From Bacteroidetes bacterium UBA1941 (GTDB lineage: Bacteria > Bacteroidota > Bacteroidia > Chitinophagales > LD1): 64,000 nucleotides of DNA. Numbering within the stretch: the first letter of the stretch is position 1; every line of letters starts with the position of its first letter. Shown here one piece after another: positions 8,494 to 17,740 of the stretch. The position numbers and the translations under genes are program-made. The stretch covers positions 716,676 through 780,675 of the forward strand of contig DDEZ01000012.1 of the NCBI GenBank assembly GCA_002336805.1. Reading direction: 5' to 3'. Under the pieces are notes generated by a model. That model did no database searches. It saw only the letters and a list, made by a program, of their open reading frames with translations, and was not told where the DNA came from.

Positions 8494-8769
8494 TTACTTG
8501 TTTACTTTCTTAGCGAGCTCAGCGCCAGCCTTAAACTTAGCTACCTTTTTAGCCTTGATCTTGATCTCTTTGCCAGTACGTGGGTTGCGGCCAGTACGAG
8601 CAGCACGCTTAGCTACTGAGAAAGTACCGAAGCCAACGAGGGTTACCTTGTTGCCTTTAGCCAGTGTAGATTCTACTGCGCCGATGACAGCGTCCAGAGC
8701 GTCTGCAGCCTGACCCTTAGTGATCTTCGCGTCTTTCGCGATCTTGTCTACGAGTTCTCCCTTATTCAT
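8494..8769 (-). CDS. HU family DNA-binding protein
   Basis: Histone-like nucleoid protein that bends DNA as a dimer. It has 91 residues from the ATG at 8769 (MNKGELVDKIAKDAKITKGQA). An upstream in-frame extension to 8829 lacks family similarity and was not used. The beta-arm segment FGTFSVAKRAARTGRNPRTG with the conserved RNP-like tip is present, and the protein ends KAGAELAKKVNK. It is a single gene with its own terminator. Confidence 0.96.
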   Translation of the reverse strand: MNKGELVDKIAKDAKITKGQAADALDAVIGAVESTLAKGNKVTLVGFGTFSVAKRAARTGRNPRTGKEIKIKAKKVAKFKAGAELAKKVNK

Positions 8770-9056
8770 TGTGTTTTTGTTTATAGGGGTTATTAATTGA
8801 TTTACGGTGACGAAAGTATAAGTATGCACTTCACTTTCAAAGGCAGACTATACGCCCTATTGTGCATAAGTGTGCTCTGTATCCCGCACTATCACAGGGT
8901 TTTAGCGCAATTAACTGACTATCAGCATTATAACCCAAAACCGTTGGTATCACTGCCTTTCAGCGCTTGTTGATATTTCATATTTTATTGCGATATGATT
9001 GATTCGCTTTGATAAATGCATCACTATCATTAGCTTTCATCACACAACATACATCC

Positions 9057-9278
9057 ATGCGTCATCTCCTGCTTGCCTTCTTTGCGTCCTTTGTGCTGAT
9101 CGGTACCGGCTGCAATCACAATAAGATACCATGCCCTACCTACGCAGACTCTACACCGGAGAAAAAGAAGAAAGGTAAACCAGGCTCACAGCAACCCGAG
9201 ATGCCAAAGTCATATAAGGCAAAGAGTGGCGTACTACCTACAGATGGCGGCGGCAAGCGCACCAAGGTGCCACGATAA
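9057..9278 (+). CDS. Small predicted lipoprotein
   Basis: 73 residues from the ATG at 9057. The N-terminus MRHLLLAFFASFVLIGTGC has a lipobox (GTGC, Cys19). The mature part is short, Lys/Pro-rich (TPEKKKKGKPG) and probably unstructured. A longer frame from 9009 adds 16 residues before the signal peptide and is unlikely. It ends 3 bp from the convergent recG stop, with no terminator hairpin between them. No family recognised. Confidence 0.6.
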   Translation: MRHLLLAFFASFVLIGTGCNHNKIPCPTYADSTPEKKKKGKPGSQQPEMPKSYKAKSGVLPTDGGGKRTKVPR

Positions 9279-9281
9279 TTT

Positions 9282-11384
9282 TTAGCTAATCTTGCTCCAG
9301 GCATTATCTTTTGCCTCTGTCTCGAGATATCTGCGTAGTCCCTGGTTTTCCGGCAGGGCCAGATCGGGATCTGTATCTATCAGTGTAAATGCCTCCTGAC
9401 GGGCGGCATCCAGGATATGGACATCTTCTGAGAGGTCAGCTATACGCAGGTTTACAGCGCCACTCTGGCGCGTACCGTCCAGGTCTCCGGGGCCACGCAG
9501 CTTGAGGTCTTCCTCTGCTATGATAAAGCCATCATTGGTAGCGCAGAGTACATCTACACGCTTTTTTGAATCGGGGCTGAGTTTAGCGCCAGTCATCAGC
9601 ACGCAATAGGACTGAGACGTCCCGCGCCCCACGCGTCCGCGCAGCTGGTGCAGCTGCGAGAGGCCAAAGCGCTCGGCATTTTCTACCACCATTACACTTG
9701 CATTTGGCACGTTCACGCCTACTTCTATCACCGTGGTAGCTATCATGATCTGTGTCTCTCCTCTTACGAATCGCTGCATCTCATAGTCCTTATCTTGTGG
9801 CTTCATTTTGCCGTGCACGATGCTGATCTGATAGTTTGGTTTTGGGAAGGCGCGCGACAGGCTCTCATATCCATCCATGAGGTTTTTGAGGTCAGACTCC
9901 TCAGAGTCTTCTATCATCGGATAGACAAAGTATATCTGCCGCCCCTCCGCTATCTGCTCGCGCACAAATCCGAATACGCGCAGCCGGTCGCTATCGGTAC
10001 GGTGTACGGTCCTTATCGCTTTGCGTCCCGGAGGTAGCTCGTCTATCACAGAGACGTCGAGGTCGCCATAAACGGTCATAGCCAGCGTACGCGGTATAGG
10101 TGTAGCTGTCATCACCAGCACATGAGGAGGCTTCACATTCTTAGCCCAGAGCTTTGACCGCTGCTCTACGCCAAAGCGGTGCTGTTCATCTATCACCACC
10201 ATGCCGAGGTTTTTAAACTCAACGGTATTCTCAATCAGCGCGTGCGTGCCGATCACGATATGGATGTTTCCTTCTTTGAGGTTATTGAGGATATAGTTAC
10301 GGGTCTTGCCCTTCACACTACCTGTGAGCAGGACTGCCTCCAGGCCCAATCCTTTTACCAATGGCTCTATACTGGCATAGTGCTGCTGGGCCAGTATCTC
10401 TGTAGGCGCCATAAGGCAGGCCTGGTAGCCATTGTCTATGGCCATCAGCATAGTGAGCAGCGCTACTATTGTCTTGCCACTACCTACATCGCCCTGCAGC
10501 AGACGGTTCATCTGCTTGCCAGACAGGGTATCGCGGCGTATGTCGCGCAGTACCCGCTTCTGTGCATCAGTGAGAGAGAAGGGGAGCTTCTCCTTATAGA
10601 ACTTATCAAAGTAGTGATCGATCTTCTCCAGCAGGAAGCCTCGCACCGTATTGCTTCGATTGGCTTTCAGCTTCATCACCTTCAGCTGTATCTGAAAGAG
10701 CTCATCAAACTTTATACGAAACTGGGCATCTGCCAGAGCGTTTTCATTTTTAGGAAAATGAATATAGCGCATGGCATCGTAGCGCTTCATCAGCTTCTGT
10801 CGCGACAGTACCGCCTCCGGGAGATACTCAGGAATATCCCGCTCTCCGGATTGCTCCAGCATTTTGTGAGTCATCTTCAGGATAGCCTTGGAGTCAATGA
10901 ATTTCTTCTTGGCTTTCTCTGTAGTAGGATAGACTGGCTGCAGACCGGGAGCAGCATCTTTTTTATACTCACTGGCTAGCTCCATCTCCGGATGGGCGAT
11001 GTTGTAATCCCCGTTGAAATAGTTTGGTTTGCCAAAAAGGATGTATTCTACATTCGGTTTGAGCAGGCGCTCTATCCAGTTGGCGCCCTGAAACCATACC
11101 AGCTGTATCTCCCCAGTACCATCTACAAACCCCGCCACCAGCCTCCTGCCCCGCCCCGTGCCTACCATGTCAAAGTAGGTGATCTTGCCTCTGAGTTGGA
11201 TATACTGGGTATTAAAATTGATATCGCGGATCTGGTGAATGACCGACCGGTCTACATAGCGGAAGGGATAGTAGTACAGCAGGTCGCGGAATGTATCTAT
11301 CTCAAACTCCTTGCGCATGACCTCGCCTTTGGCCGGGCCTACACCTTTGAGGTATTCTATAGGAGTTTTGAGAAAAGTGGACAT
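9282..11384 (-). CDS. recG: ATP-dependent DNA helicase RecG
   Basis: Branch-migrating helicase that reverses stalled forks and processes recombination intermediates. About 700 residues, full length. It has an N-terminal wedge/OB region (IQLRGKITYFDMVGTG), Walker A GDVGSGKT, motif II DEQH in VVIDEQHRFGVEQR, motif III TATPIPRTLA, motif V/VI ATTVIEVGVNVPNA and QLRGRVGRG, and the C-terminal RecG signature LRGPGDLDGTRQSG. ATG at 11384 is preceded in frame by GTG at 11387; a -7 box ends 4 bases upstream, implying little or no leader. Confidence 0.98.
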   Translation of the reverse strand: MSTFLKTPIEYLKGVGPAKGEVMRKEFEIDTFRDLLYYYPFRYVDRSVIHQIRDINFNTQYIQLRGKITYFDMVGTGRGRRLVAGFVDGTGEIQLVWFQGANWIERLLKPNVEYILFGKPNYFNGDYNIAHPEMELASEYKKDAAPGLQPVYPTTEKAKKKFIDSKAILKMTHKMLEQSGERDIPEYLPEAVLSRQKLMKRYDAMRYIHFPKNENALADAQFRIKFDELFQIQLKVMKLKANRSNTVRGFLLEKIDHYFDKFYKEKLPFSLTDAQKRVLRDIRRDTLSGKQMNRLLQGDVGSGKTIVALLTMLMAIDNGYQACLMAPTEILAQQHYASIEPLVKGLGLEAVLLTGSVKGKTRNYILNNLKEGNIHIVIGTHALIENTVEFKNLGMVVIDEQHRFGVEQRSKLWAKNVKPPHVLVMTATPIPRTLAMTVYGDLDVSVIDELPPGRKAIRTVHRTDSDRLRVFGFVREQIAEGRQIYFVYPMIEDSEESDLKNLMDGYESLSRAFPKPNYQISIVHGKMKPQDKDYEMQRFVRGETQIMIATTVIEVGVNVPNASVMVVENAERFGLSQLHQLRGRVGRGTSQSYCVLMTGAKLSPDSKKRVDVLCATNDGFIIAEEDLKLRGPGDLDGTRQSGAVNLRIADLSEDVHILDAARQEAFTLIDTDPDLALPENQGLRRYLETEAKDNAWSKIS

Positions 11385-11388
11385 CACT

Positions 11389-11396
11389 CAAAAGTA
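11389..11396 (-). promoter_or_regulatory. -7 box TACTTTTG abutting the recG start
   Basis: Exact TAnnTTTG match on the minus strand; the sequence reads TACTTTTGAGTGATG, so transcription would begin at about the start codon. No TTTG is present at -33. Confidence 0.5.
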
Positions 11397-11512
11397 AAAA
11401 ATACTACCTCGTCCTGCCATTGTTTTAGCAAAGTATAATATCAAGTACAGAATCTGCGCAACAACCGCTTACTGGATAATTTTCTCTTAATTTGGAGAAA
11501 ACAACCTTACGA

Positions 11513-11902
11513 ATGCTTGTCACTATCAAAGACGAAACCTTTGCAGGAAAGATCCTGAGGGAATTGAACCTAGAGTTCCAGACAGAATCTGTGACGATCC
11601 GGGAGATCATTACTAATCGGGTACTACAAGAGGTCGATAATTACAATAATAAGTTGCCTGAATATTTCAACGGCTTGATCGAACCAAGCGATGCAGAGAA
11701 AACACTCAATGGCTATAAGCTCAAACCTAAAAAGTTGATAGACGGTGAAAAGCAAGTTTACACTGCACTGGACGCTTTTCAAAAAAATGGATTTTTCTTA
11801 CTGGTAGATGATAGCCAGGCAGAAAGCCTGGAGCAGATGGTTCATCTCAGGTTTGACACTACCATCAGTTTTGTGAAACTAACACCACTGGTAGGAGGAT
11901 AA
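11513..11902 (+). CDS. Uncharacterised small partner of the DUF4132 protein
   Basis: 129 residues from the ATG at 11513; a TTG seven codons upstream is possible. It starts MLVTIKDETFAGKILRELNL and looks like a mixed alpha/beta protein. The first half has a hydrophobic beta-strand, a helix and a predicted helical segment (TIREIITNRVLQEVDNYNN). The last 40 residues read like a strand-rich domain (FFLLVDDSQAESLEQMV, then SFVKLTPLVGG). I do not recognise a family. Its stop codon directly abuts the ATG of the DUF4132 gene and its last codons carry the ribosome-binding sequence GGAGGA, so the two are almost certainly coexpressed. Confidence 0.75.
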   Translation: MLVTIKDETFAGKILRELNLEFQTESVTIREIITNRVLQEVDNYNNKLPEYFNGLIEPSDAEKTLNGYKLKPKKLIDGEKQVYTALDAFQKNGFFLLVDDSQAESLEQMVHLRFDTTISFVKLTPLVGG

Positions 11903-14479
11903 ATGATGGGCATATTCGATACGATCAAAAATGCACTGAACCTACAGAGCGACGAGCAAAAAGAATTTGCAGGAATAATAAACAAGTCTCGAGAAGAGTA
12001 TGCTGCTACGGGGAGCTATTTCTATAGTATCAAGGTCAACGCTATTCCCACTTACACTAATGAGATAGCCGTATGGAGTGATAAAAAAAGGGTTGAATTT
12101 GCGATACACTGTATTGTCCGGATCCGTAATTATTACGCTGATAGAAAAAGCTTCAATAGCGGTGACCCGGACTACAAAAATAACGCAATAGCAGAAGCAT
12201 ACCTCCCGCAGCTCTTCAAAGCCCGAGTGCTAATGGACAGCACAGATGTCGAGCGCGTATGCCAAACCTTTGCCGAATATAAAAAGTGGGGCCATGGTGA
12301 TATCAGTCACTGGCCCGTCGGTGCTTTCCTGCAGCAGGTATCACAGCAATATAAGCAAGGAGAGTTGCCCGCTGACATCGTTACTGCTCTGACAAATCTC
12401 CGAAAAGAATGCGAGACCATCAGCAGCTACCGGGCTAAGGAAAAGAATAAGCTCTTGACTAAAATAGATGACATCCTCTTTCAGCCACAGGGTGAAAATG
12501 ACATCAAACCCTCGCTATTCCCCGGCGCGGATGATTTTGCCATATACGCCAATGCCGTAGTAGAAAAGCATGCAGCCGATGATCGGAAAATATGGTACCA
12601 ACTCATAGCCCGTGCCCAGAAAGCATCGGGATCCAAACCGACCAACAAATACCTGGACGAGACCAAAGTTCTCTTCAAGGAGCTAGGCGCAGATAAGTTT
12701 AAAAAGACGGTACAGGAATGGTTTGAATTTCTGATACAGCTGAAGGATAAAACTGAAAACCGCAGCTACACCCACAATGGGCAGACTCACACCTACGTAA
12801 CGGTAGAATATATTGATCCGCTCAATGCTGAAACAATCAAGGGATTTGTATGGATGTGCGCAAATTTTCATGATCTGCTAACGCTGCATATCATAGCTAA
12901 CCTCGCAGAGCGCGCCTATCGCAAAATACCCGGCAAGGGTCCTGCCGCTTCGTCCGTAGGCAATGCATGTCTGTACACGCTATACAAGTCTAAAGGTCTG
13001 GATGGTATAGGTCAGCTGTCACGCCTGAAGCTGCGGATCAAGCAAAGTGGTACGCAAGCCGTAATTGAAAAATACCTGCTGGCCGCCGCAAAAGAAAATG
13101 GCGTATCGCTGCATGAGATAGAAGATATGGCCGTTGAGGATTTTGATCTGGTGCGTGGCGCTAAAGAAGTGGCATTCGATGAGTATACCGCAGTACTGGA
13201 GATCACAGGCGTAGGCCGATCTGATATCAGATGGATAAAGCCTGACGGATCAGGGCAAAAGGCGCCCCCATCTTTTGTAAAAGAAAAATATGCAGCTAAG
13301 TTCAAAAAGCTAAAAGATACACAAAAACAGATAGACCAGGCTACATCAGCGCAACGAGACAGAATAGACCGCATGCTACGTACAGACAGAAAATGGCGGA
13401 TGGAAGATTTCAAAAAGCTATATCTGGATCATGGACTGATGCGCACATTGACTGAAAATATCATCTGGACATTCGGGCATGGCGGTGATAGCACATCTGC
13501 TATCCTGGTCCGCGATCAGTGGATAGATAGTGAAGGAGCCATTGTATCTCCGACTGATGATGCAGAAGTAGCACTCTGGCATCCGGCGGTACACGCGGTA
13601 GCGGCGGTAAAGAAATGGCGAGAGTTTTTGATGGAAAATAAGATGCAACAGCCAATCAAACAGGCATATAGAGAGGTGTACCTGCTCACAGATGCGGAGG
13701 TCAATACAAAAACGTACAGCAATCGAATGGCTGCGCACGTATTGAAGCAACACCAATTTAATATACTGGCGAAGACGCGGGGATGGCGATACTCTTTGAT
13801 GGGTGCGTTTGATAATGGTGTAGACAATGGAACAGCTTCACTAAAACTGAATGAATATGGCCTGAATGCCGAATACTGGGTAAATGAACTTAATGCAGAT
13901 GGAGCCACCAATGATACCGGCATCTGGAACTATGTAACAACGGATCAGATACGATTCACAAATCAGAATAATAATGAGATCGTAGATTTGATAGATGTAC
14001 CCGTAATACCTTTCTCAGAGGTACTACGGGATGTGGATCTCTTTGTAGGCGTATCCAGCGTGGGCAATGATCCTACCTGGCAAGACTCCGGTGGTGTACC
14101 CGCATACAGAGACTACTGGACTTCCTATTCCTTTGGAGATCTGTCAGAAGTAGCTAAAAACAGAAAAGAAATACTGCAGAGCCTCATACCGAGGTTGAAG
14201 ATCAGCAGGGTGACTGAGATCAGGGATAAATTTGTGGTAGTACAGGGCAAACTAAGGACCTATAAGATCCACATAGGCAGTACCAACATCCTGATGGAGC
14301 CCAACGATCAGTACCTGTGTATCGTACCAGACAGGAGCAAGAAAGACCCTACAGAGAATCTGTTTATACCATTTGAAGGCGACTCTGGCCTGTCCATCAT
14401 TTTGTCTAAAGCTTTTTTGCTAGCTGAAGATGATAAGATAACTGATAGTACTATCACATCTCAGATCAACAGAAAATAG
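11903..14479 (+). CDS. DUF4132 domain-containing protein
   Basis: 858 residues, no signal peptide. The N-terminal about 450 residues are mostly helical and repeat-like. The segment from about residue 560 (PIKQAYREVYLLTDAE, then GWRYSLMGAFDNG at about residue 625) carries the DUF4132 signature shared with the E. coli YehI/MolR group. The C-terminus reads DKFVVVQGKLRTYKIHIGSTN followed by LCIVPDRSKK. Molecular function of DUF4132 is not established; the family often carries WGR domains, which I do not see here. Start is ATG at 11903 or 11906. Base composition looks somewhat AT-richer than the flanking housekeeping genes. Confidence 0.85.
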   Translation: MMGIFDTIKNALNLQSDEQKEFAGIINKSREEYAATGSYFYSIKVNAIPTYTNEIAVWSDKKRVEFAIHCIVRIRNYYADRKSFNSGDPDYKNNAIAEAYLPQLFKARVLMDSTDVERVCQTFAEYKKWGHGDISHWPVGAFLQQVSQQYKQGELPADIVTALTNLRKECETISSYRAKEKNKLLTKIDDILFQPQGENDIKPSLFPGADDFAIYANAVVEKHAADDRKIWYQLIARAQKASGSKPTNKYLDETKVLFKELGADKFKKTVQEWFEFLIQLKDKTENRSYTHNGQTHTYVTVEYIDPLNAETIKGFVWMCANFHDLLTLHIIANLAERAYRKIPGKGPAASSVGNACLYTLYKSKGLDGIGQLSRLKLRIKQSGTQAVIEKYLLAAAKENGVSLHEIEDMAVEDFDLVRGAKEVAFDEYTAVLEITGVGRSDIRWIKPDGSGQKAPPSFVKEKYAAKFKKLKDTQKQIDQATSAQRDRIDRMLRTDRKWRMEDFKKLYLDHGLMRTLTENIIWTFGHGGDSTSAILVRDQWIDSEGAIVSPTDDAEVALWHPAVHAVAAVKKWREFLMENKMQQPIKQAYREVYLLTDAEVNTKTYSNRMAAHVLKQHQFNILAKTRGWRYSLMGAFDNGVDNGTASLKLNEYGLNAEYWVNELNADGATNDTGIWNYVTTDQIRFTNQNNNEIVDLIDVPVIPFSEVLRDVDLFVGVSSVGNDPTWQDSGGVPAYRDYWTSYSFGDLSEVAKNRKEILQSLIPRLKISRVTEIRDKFVVVQGKLRTYKIHIGSTNILMEPNDQYLCIVPDRSKKDPTENLFIPFEGDSGLSIILSKAFLLAEDDKITDSTITSQINRK

Positions 14480-14497
14480 TCCTGACTATCTTCTACA

Positions 14498-14533
14498 AAA
14501 ATAAAAGCGCCCTTCTTTGCAGAAGGGCGCTTT
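14498..14533. terminator. Shared terminator between the DUF4132 gene and aconitase
   Basis: Perfect 13-bp stem AAAGCGCCCTTCT (14504-14516)/AGAAGGGCGCTTT (14521-14533), loop TTGC. On the minus strand it is followed by TTATTTTTG, a good T-tract for aconitase. The plus-strand tail is weaker. Confidence 0.85.
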
Positions 14534-14551
14534 GGATATACGCTGTTTCGA

Positions 14552-16828
14552 TTACGCGTGTGCAGCGGCAGCATTAGCGCGGATGATATTCAGGGCGCCA
14601 CCGGCCTTGAACCATTCGATCTGCTGCTCGTTGTAGGTATGGTTTACCTTGATCTCGTCCTTAGTGCCGTCCTTGTGGTTTAGCACTACGGTGAGCTGCT
14701 GGCCAGGAGCGAATGAGGTCAGACCAAGGATATCGATGCTGTCATCTTCCTGGATCTTGTTGTAGTCATTCTTATCCGCGAAAGTCAGGCCGAGCATACC
14801 TTGCTTTTTCAGGTTAGTCTCATGGATACGTGCGAAAGACTTCACGAGGATAGCACGTACGCCCAGGTGGCGTGGCTCCATAGCTGCGTGCTCGCGGCTT
14901 GATCCTTCACCATAGTTCTCATCACCTACTACGATAGAGCCGAGGCCTGCAGCCTTGTAGGCGCGCTGTACCTTTGGCACTTCGTCATAGGCGCCGGTCA
15001 TTTCATTCTTCACTGAGTTTGTTTTCTCGTTAAAGAAGTTGGTCGCGCCGATGAGCATGTTATTAGATATATTATCCAGGTGGCCACGGTATTTCAGCCA
15101 TGGACCAGCCATAGAGATATGGTCAGTAGTACACTTGCCTTTGGCCTTGATCAGGAGCTTGAGGCCCTTGATATCAGTACCCTCCCATGGAGCGAAAGAG
15201 TAGAGCAACTGCAGACGGTCAGACTCTGGGTTGACCACTACATTGATACCGCTGCCATCAGCAGCCGGAGCCTGGTAGCCTGGGTCATCTACGGCGAAGC
15301 CCTTGGTAGGCAGCTCGTAGCCAGATGGTGGATCGAGCTTCACGGTCTCTCCATTCTCATTCACCAGTGTATCAGTGAGCGGGTTGAAGGTCAGATCACC
15401 AGCGATAGCCAGTGCTGTGGTCAGCTCCGGAGACGCTACGAATGCATACGTATTAGGGTTGCCATCCTGACGGGCAGCAAAGTTACGGTTGAAGGAGTGA
15501 ACGATGGTGTTCTTCTCTTTCTTGTCAGCGCCAGCGCGTGCCCACATACCGATGCATGGTCCGCATGCGTTGGCATATACTTCAGCGCCGATCTTGTTGA
15601 AAGTATTGATGAAACCATCGCGGTCTATAGTGAAGCGGATCTGCTCAGAGCCCGGCGTGATGCTGAATTCAGCCTTTGCCTTCAGGTTCTTGTCAGCTAC
15701 CTGCTGTGCCAGTGACACTGCGCGGGAGATATCTTCGTAGCTAGAGTTAGTACAGCTACCGATCAGGCCTACTTGTACCTTGGTAGGCCAGCCGTTTGCG
15801 GCAGCCGCTTCTTTCATCTTAGAGATAGGTGTAGCGAGGTCTGGTGTGAATGGACCATTGATGTATGGCTCCAGCTCGTCCAGGTTGATCTCGATCAGCT
15901 CGTCAAAGTATTTAGCAGGATCAGCATATACCTCTGGGTCAGCGTTCAGGTGTTCCTTCACGCCATTGGCCAGGTCAGCTACATCTGCACGGCCCGTAGC
16001 GCGCAGATAGCGCTCCATGCTCTCGTCATAGCCGAATGTAGATGTCGTAGCACCGATCTCTGCACCCATGTTGCAAATAGTACCCTTACCAGTACAGCTT
16101 AGAGATATAGCACCATCACCAAAGTATTCTACGATAGCACCAGTGCCACCCTTTACGGTAAGGATACCCGCTACCTTCAGGATCACGTCCTTGGCAGATG
16201 CCCATCCGTTGAGTTTGCCTGTCAGCTTTACTCCGATCAGCTTAGGCCACTTGAGCTCCCATGGCAGGCCTGCCATCACGTCTACCGCATCAGCGCCACC
16301 TACACCGATAGCCACCATACCGAGGCCACCAGCATTCACCGTGTGAGAGTCAGTACCGATCATCATACCGCCCGGGAATGCATAGTTCTCCAGCACGATC
16401 TGGTGGATGATACCAGCACCTGGCTTCCAGAAGCCGATGCCATATTTATTGGATACAGAAGCGAGGAAGTCGTACACTTCTTTGTTGCCTGAGTTGGCCA
16501 CCTCGAGATCGGCCTTAGAGCCTACCTTGGCGGTGATCAGGTGGTCGCAGTGTACAGTAGATGGCACGGCAGCCTTCTTCTTGCCGGCAGTCATAAACTG
16601 GAGCAGCGCCATCTGAGCGGTGGCATCCTGCATGGCTACGCGGTCCGGAGCGAAGTCTACATATGATTTGGTACGCTCGAATACTACCGGCTTTTGATCG
16701 CTGTGCAGATGCGAGTAAAGTATCTTTTCTGTGAGGGTAAGCGGCTTGCCGGTGAGTGCACGGGCGGCCTGAACCTTGGCAGGGAGTGCTTCATACACTT
16801 TCCTGATCATTTCTATGTCAAATGCCAT
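14552..16828 (-). CDS. acn: Aconitate hydratase (mitochondrial-type aconitase)
   Basis: [4Fe-4S] enzyme interconverting citrate and isocitrate in the TCA cycle. It has 758 residues, the length of mitochondrial-type aconitases rather than the about 890 of AcnA. Cluster ligands are visible as the Cys of GLIGSCTNSSYED and the pair in ACGPCIGMW. Substrate/cluster motifs GTDSHTVNAGGLGM and the swivel-domain GDENYGEGSSREHAAMEPR are intact. Start is ATG at 16828 (MAFDIEMIRKVYEAL). It is transcribed alone, with a terminator downstream. Confidence 0.96.
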   Translation of the reverse strand: MAFDIEMIRKVYEALPAKVQAARALTGKPLTLTEKILYSHLHSDQKPVVFERTKSYVDFAPDRVAMQDATAQMALLQFMTAGKKKAAVPSTVHCDHLITAKVGSKADLEVANSGNKEVYDFLASVSNKYGIGFWKPGAGIIHQIVLENYAFPGGMMIGTDSHTVNAGGLGMVAIGVGGADAVDVMAGLPWELKWPKLIGVKLTGKLNGWASAKDVILKVAGILTVKGGTGAIVEYFGDGAISLSCTGKGTICNMGAEIGATTSTFGYDESMERYLRATGRADVADLANGVKEHLNADPEVYADPAKYFDELIEINLDELEPYINGPFTPDLATPISKMKEAAAANGWPTKVQVGLIGSCTNSSYEDISRAVSLAQQVADKNLKAKAEFSITPGSEQIRFTIDRDGFINTFNKIGAEVYANACGPCIGMWARAGADKKEKNTIVHSFNRNFAARQDGNPNTYAFVASPELTTALAIAGDLTFNPLTDTLVNENGETVKLDPPSGYELPTKGFAVDDPGYQAPAADGSGINVVVNPESDRLQLLYSFAPWEGTDIKGLKLLIKAKGKCTTDHISMAGPWLKYRGHLDNISNNMLIGATNFFNEKTNSVKNEMTGAYDEVPKVQRAYKAAGLGSIVVGDENYGEGSSREHAAMEPRHLGVRAILVKSFARIHETNLKKQGMLGLTFADKNDYNKIQEDDSIDILGLTSFAPGQQLTVVLNHKDGTKDEIKVNHTYNEQQIEWFKAGGALNIIRANAAAAHA

Positions 16829-16931
16829 GACTTGTGATTTGTGAGTTTACGATTGAAAAACTGATTAAGATAATGCGAATATATACCTTTTACGATGAGG
16901 ACGGGAGTAAGTGCCGGATATTTGAAATTAG

Positions 16932-16966
16932 TTAGCGTTTTTTCTCTATTAGCGAAAATTCGCTAA
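16932..16966. repeat. TTAGCG-based palindrome between beta-lactamase and aconitase genes
   Basis: TTAGCGAA-AA-TTCGCTAA (16949-16966) is a perfect 18-bp palindrome. A further TTAGCG half-site lies at 16932-16937, 17 bp before it in the same orientation. No T-tract follows on the minus strand, so an operator for the aconitase promoter fits better than a terminator for the upstream gene, but a weak terminator is possible. Confidence 0.45.
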
Positions 16967-16993
16967 ATAAAATATCTGCTATTTAGAATGATT

Positions 16994-17740
16994 CTAAGCA
17001 AGAGTGCTACGCAGGTGCTTTGTGGCCTTCCTTACTAGCTTTAGTGTGTGTTTTATAGCCCTGAGGCTGGACCAGGATTGATGGCCGGGAATGATGTAGC
17101 CGGGGTGGGGATATCGCTCCTGAAGGCGCTGCATAGTAGCCGGCCAGGCGGCCAGATTTGCGTCCGAGAGATTGCCTATATCTGTGGCCTGAGTACTTTT
17201 GATCAGACAGCCACCATAGAGGATATGGCCCTCCTCACACCAGATCACGATATTGTCCGGTGCATGGCCGGCACCGGGATAAAAAGTACTGAGATGTATG
17301 TCTCCAAAATCAAAAGCCGTATCTCCGTCAAAACAATTTTGTGTCTCAGGCTCGTGATGCTCCCTGCATAATGCCAGCGTCCGGCAGCTGGAATACGTAG
17401 CAATGCCCCGCCTGCGAAAGATATCAAAGGCGCCCGTGCGATCTTCATGAAAATGCGTGGCGATAGCAGCTATCACTTTGCGCTGATGGTGGCGCTCGAT
17501 ACTATCTATGATGGGTGCCACCTGAGTGGTATCCCACGGCGAATCGATGATAACGATGCCTTTGGCTGTGACGATATACATACCATTGGCCGGGAAAGGT
17601 ATGCCACTCAACTTCTGCCAGGTGGTATAGATATAGCTGGGCCCGGTCAGATGTGATATCGTAAAACCCGCTCCCTGCTGTGCATGCAGGAGCGAAAAGA
17701 AAAAGAGGCAGAGGATAGTAGCCAGAGGTCTATTCATCAT
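16994..17740 (-). CDS. Subclass B1 metallo-beta-lactamase
   Basis: Zinc hydrolase predicted to open beta-lactam rings in the periplasm. It has 248 residues with a signal peptide (about 1-20, ending LLHAQ). All six B1 zinc ligands are present: His96, His98 and Asp100 in THFHEDRTGA, His159 in GAGHAPDNIVIW, Cys178 in YGGCLIKS, and His220 in PGHQSW. The Cys ligand and spacing separate it from B2, B3 and glyoxalase-like relatives. The ATG at 17740 overlaps the yjbQ stop by four bases (ATGA); a second ATG is at 17737. Chromosomal B1 enzymes are known from environmental Bacteroidota. Activity is inferred, not shown. Confidence 0.92.
   Translation of the reverse strand: MMNRPLATILCLFFFSLLHAQQGAGFTISHLTGPSYIYTTWQKLSGIPFPANGMYIVTAKGIVIIDSPWDTTQVAPIIDSIERHHQRKVIAAIATHFHEDRTGAFDIFRRRGIATYSSCRTLALCREHHEPETQNCFDGDTAFDFGDIHLSTFYPGAGHAPDNIVIWCEEGHILYGGCLIKSTQATDIGNLSDANLAAWPATMQRLQERYPHPGYIIPGHQSWSSLRAIKHTLKLVRKATKHLRSTLA

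Noticed and set aside
11492..11513. TTG start for the small DUF4132 partner
   Set aside because: The ATG at 11513 gives a natural beta-strand start, and the extra seven residues overlap a TTAATTTG promoter-like sequence.
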